64,000 nucleotides of DNA. Origin: Streptomyces sp. SLBN-118. GTDB taxonomy: Bacteria; Actinomycetota; Actinomycetes; Streptomycetales; Streptomycetaceae. Under the pieces are notes generated by a model. That model was not told the origin of the DNA and did not search any database. It worked only from the letters and a program-made list of their open reading frames with translations. Numbering within the stretch: position 1 is the stretch's first letter; each line of letters begins with the position of its first letter. Of the stretch, positions 1 through 8,603 are shown in pieces. The position numbers were made by a program, and so were the translations under genes. Location: NCBI RefSeq assembly GCF_006715635.1, contig NZ_VFNP01000001.1, positions 1 to 64,000 on the forward strand. Reading direction: 5' to 3'.

Positions 1-357
1 GCGCGAGCTCGGCCGCCCGGCGCGGATCCTGAAGGTCATGGGCCTGCGCAGCGACGAGGGCCCCGACCGCAGGAAGCGCCCGCCATTCCAGAGGGTGCTG
101 ACCAACTCGGCGCGGATTGTGGACGAGTGGCTGCCGGTCAAGGACTGGCCAACCGCCGCGGCGAAGAGATCATCCGTAACCTCGGCGACCGCATCGAAGA
201 GGCCCGCGCCAACGGCTGGCTCGGCGAGGTCCAAGGACTCCAGACCAGTCTCGAAGCCGCCCGCAACAAGCTCGCTTCGCTCGACCGACTCACCCGAACC
301 CGCAATCGCACGCCCGTTGTCCTGGGCATGCCGATCATCCCAGGAAATAATCTGTGA
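1..357 (+). pseudogene. 3' end of an integrase-like gene, frameshifted
   Basis: Coding sequence enters from the left edge. Frame 2 reads convincingly up to about position 150 (ending ...VDEWLPVKDW). Frame 1 then continues (GEEIIRNLGDRIEEARANGW...) to a stop at 357. The second part resembles the charged helical C-terminus of actinomycete site-specific integrases, but this rests on memory of the family and no catalytic residues lie in the window. One missing base near 150 would join the two frames. The 5' part is outside the window, so size and function cannot be judged. It would suit the edge of an integrated element. Confidence 0.4.
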
Positions 358-574
358 CCCAGCAGACGCACATAACCGAACCCCTTCCGCCAAACTATCT
401 CCCTGCCTGAATCAACGACCTACACTGGTCGGATGCAGCATCGGCTCCCAGTTGGGAGATTGGGTTGGCGTGCGACACATGCCCAGATAGAGGAGAGCAG
501 GCGGGACGCTACGGCACCCATACCTTCCGCTCTGGGAGTAGGTAGATCTCCGCACACTCGGGGGGAGCGGCGCA

Positions 575-1150
575 GTGGAGCATGCATTCGACCTGCTAGA
601 TGGCAAGGATTTCAATTTAGTCACCCTCGCACTGGCTGGGATTGGCGCCGCCCTCAGTACAATTGCCACCCACTACAGCAGGCGCGCACTATTCCCGCCT
701 AAACGGCAATTGACATGCCTCATCGACGCGTGCATGGACATCACCCCTTCAGCATGGATGATCAGTTTTCGCCTACAGAACACCGGGCGCCATGCCGTGG
801 CGAGCGAGCACTTCGATCGCGACAGGCCCTTGGAAGTCGACCTTGGGGTTCCCATTAAAGAACTATTTCCCGGGAAGGGCGCAGCCAGCAGTTTCCGCTA
901 CGAAGGTTCCAAGATTTACTTTGGTCCAGAATTTATAGACAGAAAGAAATCAGTCCGCTGCGGTGCGTCCATTAAAGGTGAACCCACAGTGACAATACAG
1001 AGCTTCCTAGTGGACGCTACAGTAAAAGCGAAATGGGTGACACCGGAAGCCAAGAAGATGAATCGGTCTTGCCTTCTGGGCTGCTTGGTACCTATTATAT
1101 TTTATACATTATTCGCGATTGCTGCACTCAATGGTGTCATAAATAGGTGA
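575..1150 (+). CDS. Hypothetical membrane protein with two terminal TM helices
   Basis: The 191-residue protein starts at a GTG preceded by a GGGGGAG ribosome site. A hydrophobic helix lies near residues 17-34 and a second near 165-188, with a soluble domain of about 130 residues between them. I do not recognise the family. Codon use is visibly more AT-rich than in the neighbours (for example the stretch at 1090-1110), which suggests a separate, recent origin. It stands alone, with no overlap to flanking genes. Confidence 0.6.
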   Translation: MEHAFDLLDGKDFNLVTLALAGIGAALSTIATHYSRRALFPPKRQLTCLIDACMDITPSAWMISFRLQNTGRHAVASEHFDRDRPLEVDLGVPIKELFPGKGAASSFRYEGSKIYFGPEFIDRKKSVRCGASIKGEPTVTIQSFLVDATVKAKWVTPEAKKMNRSCLLGCLVPIIFYTLFAIAALNGVINR

Positions 1151-1289
1151 CTCACTTCATTTTCATGCCTCTTGATCGAGCGCCATAACTGATATCAATT
1201 TCGTTCTCACCTCTTGAGCAACGGTCAGTGCGCTCTACAGCTTAAGGCGCCTCGTCGGCGCAGAAGTTCGGTAAAGCTGTTCCTGCTCG

Positions 1290-1595
1290 ATGTGCGTGTT
1301 CGCCTCCAAACGCGACGTACTGCTCACTCTCGGCCGGCGGCCGCGGCTGGCCGCCCTGTACGCCGAGATCGAGCAGGTGCGCGACGACAGCTTCTGCGCC
1401 GGCTGGCGAATCACCGATCTGATCCGCCACGCCGAAAACTGCGGGGCGCCCGACCCCGGCATCGTCTGCCCGGACGACGGCCCGGAGTTCACCGCCCTCG
1501 AGAACCAGGCGCGGGCAGCGCTACAGGAAGAGCCCCGCAAGGAACCCAAACTGGCCCGCGGCAGCGGCCGCGCCATGTGCGACGGCTGCGGCTGA
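1290..1595 (+). CDS. Small Cys-containing hypothetical protein
   Basis: The 101-residue protein has five cysteines, including a terminal CDGCG. The spacing does not fit the four-cysteine WhiB pattern, so a WhiB call is not supported. The middle part (DSFCAGWRITDLIRHAENCG) looks helical. It lies just upstream of another small unknown gene, and the two may be co-transcribed. No function can be assigned. Confidence 0.5.
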   Translation: MCVFASKRDVLLTLGRRPRLAALYAEIEQVRDDSFCAGWRITDLIRHAENCGAPDPGIVCPDDGPEFTALENQARAALQEEPRKEPKLARGSGRAMCDGCG

Positions 1596-1636
1596 CCACC
1601 ACACCCGCCTTCACCCCCTTGTCGGAGGGATACTCA

Positions 1637-1981
1637 ATGACGATGACAACGACCCAGCGCATCCTCGACCTCGCTGCGGCGGCACCGGCCAGCCACGGCG
1701 AGGACCTGGCGCTGCTCCTGAGCAAGGCGAACGAGCTGTACCAGCAGGGTCTGCAGGATCTGCATCGGAGTGTGGCAGCGCGCCTTGGCGGGCGGGCCAC
1801 TGCGGAGCTGATGTTCGCCGCGGACACGGCCGGTATGCCCTGCGATGCATCGCAGGACCGCGACGAGGTAATCCTGTTGCTGGCCTTGGCCGAGTGGGAG
1901 ATGACGCCGACCGCCCTGGCGTACGCGGAGATGGCGGAGGACGCCGCGCGCCGTGGCGTCTGCTTGATCCCTGAGGATTGA
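1637..1981 (+). CDS. Hypothetical helical protein
   Basis: The 114-residue protein starts at an ATG (MTMTTTQRILDLAA) with a clean GGAGG 9 nt upstream. The same frame stays open far upstream but without coding character. The protein is almost entirely helical and Ala/Glu/Leu-rich, with a single cysteine pair region near the C-terminus. It is not recognised. It sits between the Cys-containing gene and the excisionase-like gene in the accessory left part of the element. Confidence 0.65.
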   Translation: MTMTTTQRILDLAAAAPASHGEDLALLLSKANELYQQGLQDLHRSVAARLGGRATAELMFAADTAGMPCDASQDRDEVILLLALAEWEMTPTALAYAEMAEDAARRGVCLIPED

Positions 1982-2108
1982 GCCGTGAGCGCGGCCGTCC
2001 GGGAAGAACCTTGAACCGCGGGCTAGACTTCCAACCGCAACTCCTGCCATTATTTGCGTTTTGAGCCGGGCAGGCCGGCCCACTTCTGACAGGACGGATG
2101 GTTCTGCC

Positions 2109-2825
2109 ATGACTTCGCGCCGTGAGCCTCGCCTGGCCGACGCTGCCGAGATCGCGGCTGAACAGGGCCTGACGCCCGCGCGCATCAGCGGCCTCTACAC
2201 CGAGCGCGCGGAAAACGCGGCCGGCGTGCCCTTCCCCGAGATCGCGGACATGCGCGGCCGCGCCCGCCTGTGGGACCACGCGCAGGTCACCGAGTGGTTC
2301 GCCCACCGCACGCCGGCAAGGCTCCAGGAACACACACCGCCCTCCCGCGACCCGGAGGAGTTGCTGAACGCGGCGGATGCCTCGCGGTTCCTCGGCTACA
2401 AGAACTCCAACCAGGTCACCACCTTCGTCCGCGACCACCCGGGTTACTTCCCCGACCCGGACGTCGTCGAAGAGTTGGGCACGGCCGAGAACCCCTACCG
2501 CCGGCAGCTGTGGCGCGTGCAGACTCTGCTGGACTGGATGGCCACCCGGCCCGGCCGCGGAAGACGAGCGGGAGCCAAAGCGGTACGGCCCCTGCCCGAT
2601 GTCCCCGTCGACGGCGATCCCGACGAACTTCTGGGAGCGACGCAGGCGGCCGCCTTGCTGGGGTACAAGAGCGTCGGCTCCTTCTCCAGCAGCCTGTCCC
2701 AGGGCAACCTGCCGCTGCTGAAAACGCCGGACGCGCTCGCCGAGAATGCTGGGCGCCAGAACGGGCGCCGACGGTGGACGCGCCGACACATCCTCGAGCA
2801 GGCCGCCCAGCGGTCCAGGAAGTAG
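2109..2825 (+). CDS. Multi-HTH DNA-binding protein, excisionase/AlpA-like
   Basis: The 238-residue protein contains two clear tandem copies of a MerR/AlpA-type helix-turn-helix, each starting with ELL-x-A-x-A-x-x-x-LGYK (near residues 80 and 180). A more divergent copy lies near the N-terminus (AAEIAAEQGLTPARISGLY). Such modules bind DNA in excisionases and plasmid regulators. The ATG at 2109 is preferred. A TTG at 2061 would add 16 residues. Three DNA-reading modules in one chain could suit the iterated repeats found just downstream, but that pairing is inferred. Confidence 0.7.
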   Translation: MTSRREPRLADAAEIAAEQGLTPARISGLYTERAENAAGVPFPEIADMRGRARLWDHAQVTEWFAHRTPARLQEHTPPSRDPEELLNAADASRFLGYKNSNQVTTFVRDHPGYFPDPDVVEELGTAENPYRRQLWRVQTLLDWMATRPGRGRRAGAKAVRPLPDVPVDGDPDELLGATQAAALLGYKSVGSFSSSLSQGNLPLLKTPDALAENAGRQNGRRRWTRRHILEQAAQRSRK

Positions 2826-3013
2826 AACCCGGCGGTGAGCGCACATCCGCCCACCGTCCCATGAACGCGGCAGCCGGTTACGGGCGTTGGTCCCTTGCGG
2901 GCCGACTGTCGCACGATGGCCGGCATGGCGTGGCTCGCCACCGCGCCCCGCAGCAGCAGATGCTGCTGCGGACCGGCCATCGCCGAACTTCTAGGTGCCG
3001 CCCTCGCAGCCTC

Positions 3014-3111
3014 GTGGTCGGGGGCATGGATGCCGACCACGGTGCAGACCACGAGGTTGTTTCGAGTTCGTGAACATGGTCGGGGCTTCGTGGTCGGGGA
3101 TCTGGTCGGGG
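3014..3111. repeat. GTGGTCGGGG repeat cluster A, before the zinc-finger gene
   Basis: Direct copies of (G/A/C)TGGTCGGGG occur at 3014, 3076, 3090 and 3102. An inverted copy (CCGACCAC) lies at 3033-3040. The last copy is followed by a stretch (ACGGGTTTCCTCA...GTTCTGAC) closely matching the sequence after cluster C, upstream of the transfer operon. The cluster fills the gap between 2825 and 3183. It is probably an operator or promoter array. Confidence 0.65.
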
Positions 3112-3182
3112 ACCACGGGTTTCCTCATCAGCAACCGAAGGTTCTGACGGAGACCGCCACGGCCCGCGGAAGGAAGACCCCC

Positions 3183-3440
3183 ATGAGCAGCGCTTGGACG
3201 TGCGACGGCTGCGGCGTCCCCAACATCGACCGCGCGTCGTGCGAAGCGTGCGGTACGAGCAGCCCGACCGCCACCGGTGCCGATCTCGCGAGAACTGCTC
3301 TGAAGGACGCGGCTGCGGCCCGCGCGGCCCAGGTCGAGGAAGCCGCTCGCGGCAATCACCGGTTGGCTGACCACCTCGGCAGCGTGACCGATGCCCACCT
3401 CGACGACGCCCTCGCGATGCGACGCCTCGGCATCGCGTGA
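3183..3440 (+). CDS. Small protein with RanBP2-type zinc finger
   Basis: The 85-residue protein starts at an ATG with an AGGAAG site upstream. Residues 4-22 read W-x-C-x2-C-x3-N-x5-C-x2-C, the signature of a RanBP2-type (NZF-like) zinc finger. The rest is a helical Ala/Asp/Arg-rich tail that could form a coiled coil. In eukaryotes these fingers bind RNA or ubiquitin. The bacterial role is unknown, and a structural or nucleic-acid contact is most likely. The gene is directly downstream of repeat cluster A and upstream of the replication-relaxation gene. Confidence 0.7.
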   Translation: MSSAWTCDGCGVPNIDRASCEACGTSSPTATGADLARTALKDAAAARAAQVEEAARGNHRLADHLGSVTDAHLDDALAMRRLGIA

Positions 3441-3528
3441 CCGGCACGTCGAGGGACCCGTGTTCTTGTGCGTGGAGCCGCCCAGTGCTCAGCGCCCAGG
3501 CCGCAGGCGTGCGTCGAAAGGATTTCGC

Positions 3529-4431
3529 ATGACCAGCACTCCGGCCACGAGCTTGGCTCCCAGCCCCGCTGAACCCCTGAGTCACCAGGTGCTGGCCGCG
3601 CTCGGCCAGCACCGCATCGCCACCACCAGCCAGCTGCGCCGGATGCTGCGGCCGGACGGCACACGGCAGCTGCTGTCCCGCGTCCTGAACAAGCTGCGCT
3701 CCGACGGCTTCGTCGACTGCACGGTGCTACCGGACGCCAACCGCTCACGTACCCACGCCTGGTACCTCACGCAGGAAGGCTCGCGCCTGACCCGGGATCT
3801 GCCTGTCCTGCGGGGGCGGCCGCCCTACCCCATCACCTCGGATACGGCAGCGTCGCTGAAGACCCCGCACACGCTCGCCGTCGTGCGCGCCCATCTGGCC
3901 TTTGCCGCGGACGCCCGCCGGCTCGGGCACGAGCACGGCCCCTGGGACTGGACCCCTGAGGTATCTCACTCCATCGGCGAAGGCGACCGGATTGTGGCCG
4001 ACGCTGTCATGTACTACACCGCCGTCGAAAGCGAACACCGGCGAAAGCTGCGCGCGTTCGTGGAAGTCGATCGCACCACCATGAGCAGCGAGCGGCTGGC
4101 CGTGAAGTTGATCGAGTACGCCCGTCTGTTCCAGTACGAAGCCCAGCCCGTCGGCCGCCGCAGGCCGGCCGCCACAGGCCCTGCCTGGCTCCGCTGGTAT
4201 CCGGTCTTTCCCCGCGTGCTCTTCGTGCTCACCGGCGCCTCCCGGGCCAGACTGGACAATCGGATCAGCGATCTGCAGGCGATGGTTGCCCAGCACCCAC
4301 TCGTAACGGCCCTTGCCCGCGAAGTCCGGCTCGGAGCCGCCGTGCTGGAAGACATCGAGCAACACGGTCCCGCCCAGGCCGTGTGGGTGCCTCTGGCCGG
4401 CGGCAAGCCTCGCCCGTGGACCGAGTTGTGA
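3529..4431 (+). CDS. Replication-relaxation family protein (MobC-like)
   Basis: The 300-residue protein has an N-terminal winged HTH (residues about 16-70, HQVLAALGQHRIATTSQLRRM). A nuclease-like core follows, with the diagnostic acidic strand-helix element ahead of EYARLF (FVEVDRTTMSSERLAVKLIE, about residues 180-200). Proteins of this family are carried by conjugative and plasmid elements of actinomycetes and are thought to act in DNA relaxation, replication or mobilisation. The start is the ATG that leaves a normal N-terminus. The ORF extends upstream without coding signal. Confidence 0.85.
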   Translation: MTSTPATSLAPSPAEPLSHQVLAALGQHRIATTSQLRRMLRPDGTRQLLSRVLNKLRSDGFVDCTVLPDANRSRTHAWYLTQEGSRLTRDLPVLRGRPPYPITSDTAASLKTPHTLAVVRAHLAFAADARRLGHEHGPWDWTPEVSHSIGEGDRIVADAVMYYTAVESEHRRKLRAFVEVDRTTMSSERLAVKLIEYARLFQYEAQPVGRRRPAATGPAWLRWYPVFPRVLFVLTGASRARLDNRISDLQAMVAQHPLVTALAREVRLGAAVLEDIEQHGPAQAVWVPLAGGKPRPWTEL

Positions 4432-4461
4432 GTCCCCTGCGCGAGCGATCGGGGGTGACCA

Positions 4462-4533
4462 GCCTGCCGCCCCAGGACTGGTGTCCTGAAGCGGCAGGCG
4501 TTCACGACGCCCCGGGCCATCGCCTGGGGCGTC
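4462..4533. terminator. Tandem hairpins between convergent genes
   Basis: The first hairpin pairs GCCTGCCGC (4462-4470) with GCGGCAGGC (4491-4499), with an inner CAGGAC/GTCCTG stem. The second pairs GACGCCCCGG (4506) with CCTGGGGCGTC (ending 4533). They lie in the gap between the rightward replication-relaxation gene and a leftward small ORF, where a bidirectional terminator is expected. There is no T-run, as usual in Streptomyces. Confidence 0.7.
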
Positions 4534-4549
4534 CCGCGTCCGTCCCGGC

Positions 4550-4762
4550 TTAACTCCCGTACAGCCAGCTGTCGTATGCGGAGTTGTCGACCAGGTGGTA
4601 GAGCCCGAGGGCGCCGGGGAAGAGCACCAGGGCGAGGACACCGGCCCGTACGAGAACGGGGGCCTTGATCATGACGCAACCTGTCTGGCCGGTGATCGTA
4701 CGCACGTCACGCCACCGCCTGATGTCACCCCCGTAGGCCGTCCAAAAGAGGCCCCCGAACAC
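4550..4762 (-). CDS. Possible small membrane protein
   Basis: The ORF encodes 70 residues with one strong hydrophobic helix (APVLVRAGVLALVLFPGALG) and an aromatic C-terminus. A shorter start at the ATG at 4672 would leave 40 residues. No convincing ribosome site distinguishes them. The family is not recognised. The convergent terminator next to its stop codon supports a real leftward transcript. Confidence 0.4.
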   Translation of the reverse strand: MFGGLFWTAYGGDIRRWRDVRTITGQTGCVMIKAPVLVRAGVLALVLFPGALGLYHLVDNSAYDSWLYGS

Positions 4763-4876
4763 GATCCCGGTCCCGGTCCCGCGAGCACCGCGGAGAATCC
4801 TGCCACCACGGCAAGGAACGTTTCGCGGTCATGGTGAACATTCCCATGGCTTTATCGAGCAGTAGTGACGTCACTT

Positions 4877-4937
4877 GTCGATGGGTTTGGGAGGCGCCCA
4901 AAACCACGGTCGGGTGATGTCGATGAGTTTGGGAGGC
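4877..4937. repeat. IS21-type terminal repeats
   Basis: Two near-identical 19-bp direct repeats, GTCGATG(G/A)GTTTGGGAGGC, lie at 4877-4895 and 4919-4937, just before a truncated IS21-like transposase start. Multiple short terminal repeats are characteristic of IS21-family ends. Only this end is seen. Confidence 0.55.
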
Positions 4938-4990
4938 ATGGCAGCTCTTGCCGGGGCAGCATCGGATGCTCTTTGTGAAAGGTGCTGGTC

Positions 4991-5062
4991 ATGCCGCAGA
5001 TGTCGAAGGTCGAGCTGTACGCGGCGATCCGGCGTGACCATCGCGGCGGCATGGTTGCCTGA
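4991..5062 (+). pseudogene. IS21-family transposase N-terminal remnant
   Basis: The reading frame gives M-P-Q-MSKVELYAAIRRDHRGGM and then stops (VA*). The phrase SKVELYAAIRRDHR-x-GM is the usual start of actinomycete IS21 transposases (IstA). Only about 20 residues survive of a protein normally over 400 long. With the terminal repeats at 4877-4937 it marks a dead IS21 insertion next to the MBL gene. Confidence 0.6.
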
Positions 5063-5124
5063 TCCGGCACTAGACGGCCGAGCGGCTGCGCGCGCTCGCG
5101 GAATGACCGGCCCCGCCGGGTGGG

Positions 5125-5928
5125 TCAGCGGGCGATGAACGGCTCGGTCAGGTGCGGGGTCGCAAGGTAGAGGGTGCTGGCGGCCCGGCTGTGGAGCACC
5201 TGTTCCCTTGAGGCCCTTGCCCGCTCAGGGTCCATCTCGTGAGCGTAGGCGAGTTCGGGGTGGAGCAGCTGGATCGCGTGCACGAGCAGGTCACCGGTGA
5301 CGGCGACCAGTTCGCGCCCGGACGCGACGAGCACGCTCTGGTGCCCGGGCGTGTGCCCGGGCGTGGCGAACACGCGCTCGCCGCTGCGCAGCGGGGTGTC
5401 GCCGTCGAGCAGCCGTAGCTGATCGGTCTTGCGGAGCGGGTCGATCACAGTGGACCGCAGCTGCGGGTTGACCTCCTCGATCACGTCGAGTTCGGCCTGC
5501 TGCAACAGGTATTCGGCGTTCGGGAAGAACGGCCGCGTCTGCTCGCCGCCGACGACGGCCCAGCCCACGTGGTCGGTGTGGAGGTGCGTGAGCACCACGG
5601 TGTCTACTTCGGATGGTTCGATACCCGCGGCGGCCAGCGAAGCCGGGAGCGCCCCGGGCACGGGCGCCCACGAGGCCGCCGGGCTGTCGGCCGGGCCGAT
5701 CCCCGCGTCGACCAGCGTCACGCCCTGGTCGCTGCGGATCGCGAACGCGCGGAACTGGAGCCGCCAGCGCCCGTCGGCGTCGAGCGCGCCGGGATCGAGC
5801 TGGTCGGCCGCCGCCCACTGCTCGGTGGTGGCGCCGGGGAACGCCTCCGACCTGGGGGAGAAGAAGGGGCCCGCGCCGTCGGCGAGCGCGATGACGGTGT
5901 ACGGGCCGACCTGAATGGAAGGGGGCAT
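5125..5928 (-). CDS. MBL-fold metallo-hydrolase
   Basis: The 267-residue protein belongs to the metallo-beta-lactamase superfamily. It has the zinc-binding THLHTDHVGW motif (HxHxDH), a later GHTPGHQS histidine and the GDLLVH aspartate. The substrate is unknown; such enzymes hydrolyse esters, lactones or thioesters in the cytoplasm. The frame is open to 6072, but the ATG at 5928 (MPPSIQVGPYTV) gives the normal family N-terminus. It stands alone and is probably cargo. Confidence 0.85.
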   Translation of the reverse strand: MPPSIQVGPYTVIALADGAGPFFSPRSEAFPGATTEQWAAADQLDPGALDADGRWRLQFRAFAIRSDQGVTLVDAGIGPADSPAASWAPVPGALPASLAAAGIEPSEVDTVVLTHLHTDHVGWAVVGGEQTRPFFPNAEYLLQQAELDVIEEVNPQLRSTVIDPLRKTDQLRLLDGDTPLRSGERVFATPGHTPGHQSVLVASGRELVAVTGDLLVHAIQLLHPELAYAHEMDPERARASREQVLHSRAASTLYLATPHLTEPFIAR

Positions 5929-6130
5929 CCCACAGATAGTGCCACCGGCGGGCGGCCCACGACCAGGCGGGTTGCCCCGGAGTTCACTCCAGGTCGTGGG
6001 CGCATCGCAGAACTGACAGACCTTGACCTCGTGCATGGCTCGGGCGTCGGCCGCTTCCGTCTCAATTGACACGCGCGTACTTCTTTCAGGACCACAAGCC
6101 TGCCTCCCGCGCAGATTGTGCCGTCATTTC

Positions 6131-6427
6131 TCATCGACAATCAGGCGACGAGAGGCCACCAACCGCCTCCCAACCCCATCCACATCTGCTGTTCCTAGAG
6201 ATGCACAACGCCATTCCCACGAAGAGCAGGACGACGACGGCGATTCCCTGCACCGCCCCTCGCACCACCACGTCCTTGAAGAGCAGCCGCGGCAGACGTA
6301 CCCCATCCTCATCCGGGGCTACCGACGAAATGCGCTGCTCCGGGTGACGAAAGTCTGCAGTGATCGTTTCCCGTGATCCTTTCCCAGTCCGCTGTTCAGG
6401 CTGGGGCGACGCCAGGACTACGGCCAC
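6131..6427 (-). CDS. Possible small single-TM protein
   Basis: The ORF encodes 98 residues with a GTG start overlapping by 10 nt the end of the frameshifted gene to its right. A basic patch (VRLPRLLFKDVVVRG) precedes one hydrophobic helix (AVQGIAVVVLLFVGMALCI). No homologue is recognised and no ribosome site is clear, so it may be read-through. The region 5929-6130 contains nothing else that I can support. Confidence 0.3.
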   Translation of the reverse strand: MAVVLASPQPEQRTGKGSRETITADFRHPEQRISSVAPDEDGVRLPRLLFKDVVVRGAVQGIAVVVLLFVGMALCISRNSRCGWGWEAVGGLSSPDCR

Positions 6428-6890
6428 ACGACCTCGCCGTCTCGAACCACCAAGGGCTCGAACCGGTCCGACTCGCAGAACCTGGTCCAGCCCAGCTGGA
6501 CCGTAGCGGTGGAGGGACGGTGCCGGTCATCGACTTTGGTAGCCAGCCAGCTGAGCAGTTCACCAGTGCGGTCGAATTCGTCGGGGTGGATCTCCTGCCG
6601 AACGGCCAGAGCCCACGACCCGTAACCGGCGTCCTCCGGACGCAGCAGCACTGAGACGAGTGCTCGTCCACTCTCCAGGCCTGGCCGTGTCGGCCTAGCA
6701 GAGGCACAGGATCGTCCTCTGTGACGAGTTCGCCGCGGTCGTCCTCCACCACGACCGGAAACTCGGGCACGATGTGGAGAATCTCCGGCTTGGGGCCCAG
6801 CCCGAGATGCCACCGAAGCTCTGCGACCTCCTCGTTGGACAGATCTTCCCCGAGGTTCAGGACGATCGAGAGCTCATAGATGTCAGCCAT
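6418..6890 (-). pseudogene. Frameshifted hypothetical gene
   Basis: The ATG at 6890 opens a good frame (MADIYELSIVLNL...PLLGRHGQAWRV), which loses sense near 6668. The next frame continues the protein (GRALVSVLLRPEDAGYGSWAL...VVRDGEVVWP) to a stop at 6418. Restoring one base near GTGGAC at 6666-6671 would rebuild a protein of about 157 residues. It resembles a small soluble Streptomyces protein of unknown role. It is either a pseudogene or a sequencing indel. Confidence 0.65.
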
Positions 6891-7083
6891 AACTCCGAAT
6901 CGTCCACGACTGGTGAGGAACTCGCGGTCCACGCCCGCACCAGCGATCGACCGGTCAGCCCCTTCAAGGCACGGGCGAGCGCAGAGACAAGCCTGATGCG
7001 ACAAGGAAGTCGGTACCCCAAGTTGGCGACCATATATGTCAAGAGGGCCGCCGGGACTGGCCCGACGGCCCTCCCATGGTCGG

Positions 7084-7734
7084 TCACGTCAGCTTGAAGA
7101 AGAGGGTGTCTTGGGTGTACCAGTCGACGTTCTTCGTGGCGTACTCCCACTCATTGTGCTCGAAGTCGAGCTTGTCGATGAGCTCCTGGACGTCGTACCG
7201 AAAGTCCGGGTCCATCCGATCCAGGACGGCGCGGTAGGCGTCGGCGGCGGGCTTTGTCTTGGCCAGCGGCAGGTGGCCAATAGCCGGGTAGCCGTCTATC
7301 GAGTACGGGACGTAGGGGAAGTCGTCGGGCAGCCCGCCGTAGAAGTAGCCGTGGGGCAGGAGGTCGGCCGGCACGCCGAGGCGGCGCATCTCATCGTCCA
7401 CCAGGCCAAAGAACGTCGAGGGCTTGGAGTAGGTGCCCAGCTGGGAGGGGTCGGAAGCGTTGTGATCGATGATGTGCTGCAAAGCGGAGTTGTACGCGTT
7501 GCCCGCACACTCCGCGTCCGAATCGGTGCGCCCGGCGATGAGGTGATCGAGAGCGTCAGGGATGGACAGGCCCCAGTCGACGCCCTGGCGGTCGAGATCA
7601 TCCTGAAGGGCCCGGGCGTCCTTGCGCATGCCGTCGAGGCGGCGCCGCTGGTCCCCCGAGAGGTTGCCGTTACTGCCCAGGTAGGCCAGGACGTCGGCCT
7701 TGTCGGCGGTGGAGTACGCAATGTTGTGACTCAT
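7084..7734 (-). CDS. DUF7691-like hypothetical protein
   Basis: The 216-residue soluble protein starts at the ATG at 7734 (MSHNIAYSTADKADVLAYLG). The frame begins 10 codons earlier without a better start. It is rich in acidic and aromatic residues and has conserved-looking blocks (DWGLSIPDALDHLIAGR and FEHNEWEYATKNVDWYTQD). I believe it belongs to the Streptomyces family labelled DUF7691, whose function is unknown. It is a lone gene with no operon partner. Confidence 0.8.
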   Translation of the reverse strand: MSHNIAYSTADKADVLAYLGSNGNLSGDQRRRLDGMRKDARALQDDLDRQGVDWGLSIPDALDHLIAGRTDSDAECAGNAYNSALQHIIDHNASDPSQLGTYSKPSTFFGLVDDEMRRLGVPADLLPHGYFYGGLPDDFPYVPYSIDGYPAIGHLPLAKTKPAADAYRAVLDRMDPDFRYDVQELIDKLDFEHNEWEYATKNVDWYTQDTLFFKLT

Positions 7735-7970
7735 GATCGCAATAGTGCCAAGAGGCACTGACATCTGGTCGTCGGTGGGTCAGAGTTGAGCAGGGTCACT
7801 CCCCGGCGTAGCGCCACGCGCTGGGCACCACGACCGGGGATGCGGTGGTCGATCCGGTGCTCGTTCTTGGTGCAGCCCGCCCGCCCACCCGGCGCGGCAC
7901 CGGTTCGCCTGCCGGTGCCGCGCCCTGCCCTCGCCTGAAGCGGGGCAGGTGACGCAGCAGTCGTCGAAGG

Positions 7971-8603
7971 TCAGCCCCAGGGCACGCGGTTCATAGCCGT
8001 CACGGCCGTCGGCAGCATGGAGGACGTAGGTGTGCGCGGCGGCCAGGCGTGCAAGTACCGGGCAGCGGACGGGTCTCGGAGGATCCGGACATGCTGTTGG
8101 GCGCGGACGTCGAGCCGGTCGGGCAGATCCTCGGCGAGCAGCGGGGCCAGCAGCGCCAGGGGCAGGGCGATTCCGACGGGAACACCGTGGACGATCGCGT
8201 ACAGGGCCGCGGCGCAGCCGACGAGAGCCAGCAGGGCCGCGGCGTAGCGCAGCGACCCGGGGATCGAGGCCGCCAGGCCGATGCGCCGGGCGGGCCGCCG
8301 GGTGAGCCAGCGCACCGCCAGACTGTCCGCATGCGTCGCGGCGGGCGGGAGAACACCGATGCGATAGGGCAGTTCGGGCAGGCTGCCATCGGCGGGAACT
8401 GTCCAGGCGAGCCATCCCCATCCGGTGCGTTCGTGGACCAGGCAGGGCTCGCCAGCCGTGGTGGAGGCTCCGGCGTCGTCGTACGGGAGATTCCCGGTGT
8501 GCAGAGCGCGGTCTCGCTCCGCCTCCCACCGAATGGGGTCGTGGGCGAAGGGCCGCAAGGGGGCCGTGGCGGCAGGCGGTGGAGTGTGCAGGGTGTCCGT
8601 CAT
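7971..8603 (-). CDS. Two-TM membrane protein, C-terminus uncertain
   Basis: The 210-residue protein has a soluble N-terminal half and two adjacent hydrophobic helices near residues 113-155 (LRYAAALLALVGCAAALYAI and VGIALPLALLAPLLA). The start overlaps the stop of the upstream gene (ATGA at 8600-8603), so the two are translationally coupled. After about position 8045 a second frame reads more like protein (AAAHTYVLHAADGRDGYEPRALGLTFDDCCVTC in consecutive segments). The true C-terminus may therefore be frameshifted and extend to 7780. Confidence 0.65.
   Translation of the reverse strand: MTDTLHTPPPAATAPLRPFAHDPIRWEAERDRALHTGNLPYDDAGASTTAGEPCLVHERTGWGWLAWTVPADGSLPELPYRIGVLPPAATHADSLAVRWLTRRPARRIGLAASIPGSLRYAAALLALVGCAAALYAIVHGVPVGIALPLALLAPLLAEDLPDRLDVRAQQHVRILRDPSAARYLHAWPPRTPTSSMLPTAVTAMNRVPWG

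Noticed and set aside
1290..1595. WhiB-family regulator
   Set aside because: The cysteine spacing does not give the C-x(n)-C-x2-C-x5-C cluster and the G(V/I)WGG turn is absent.
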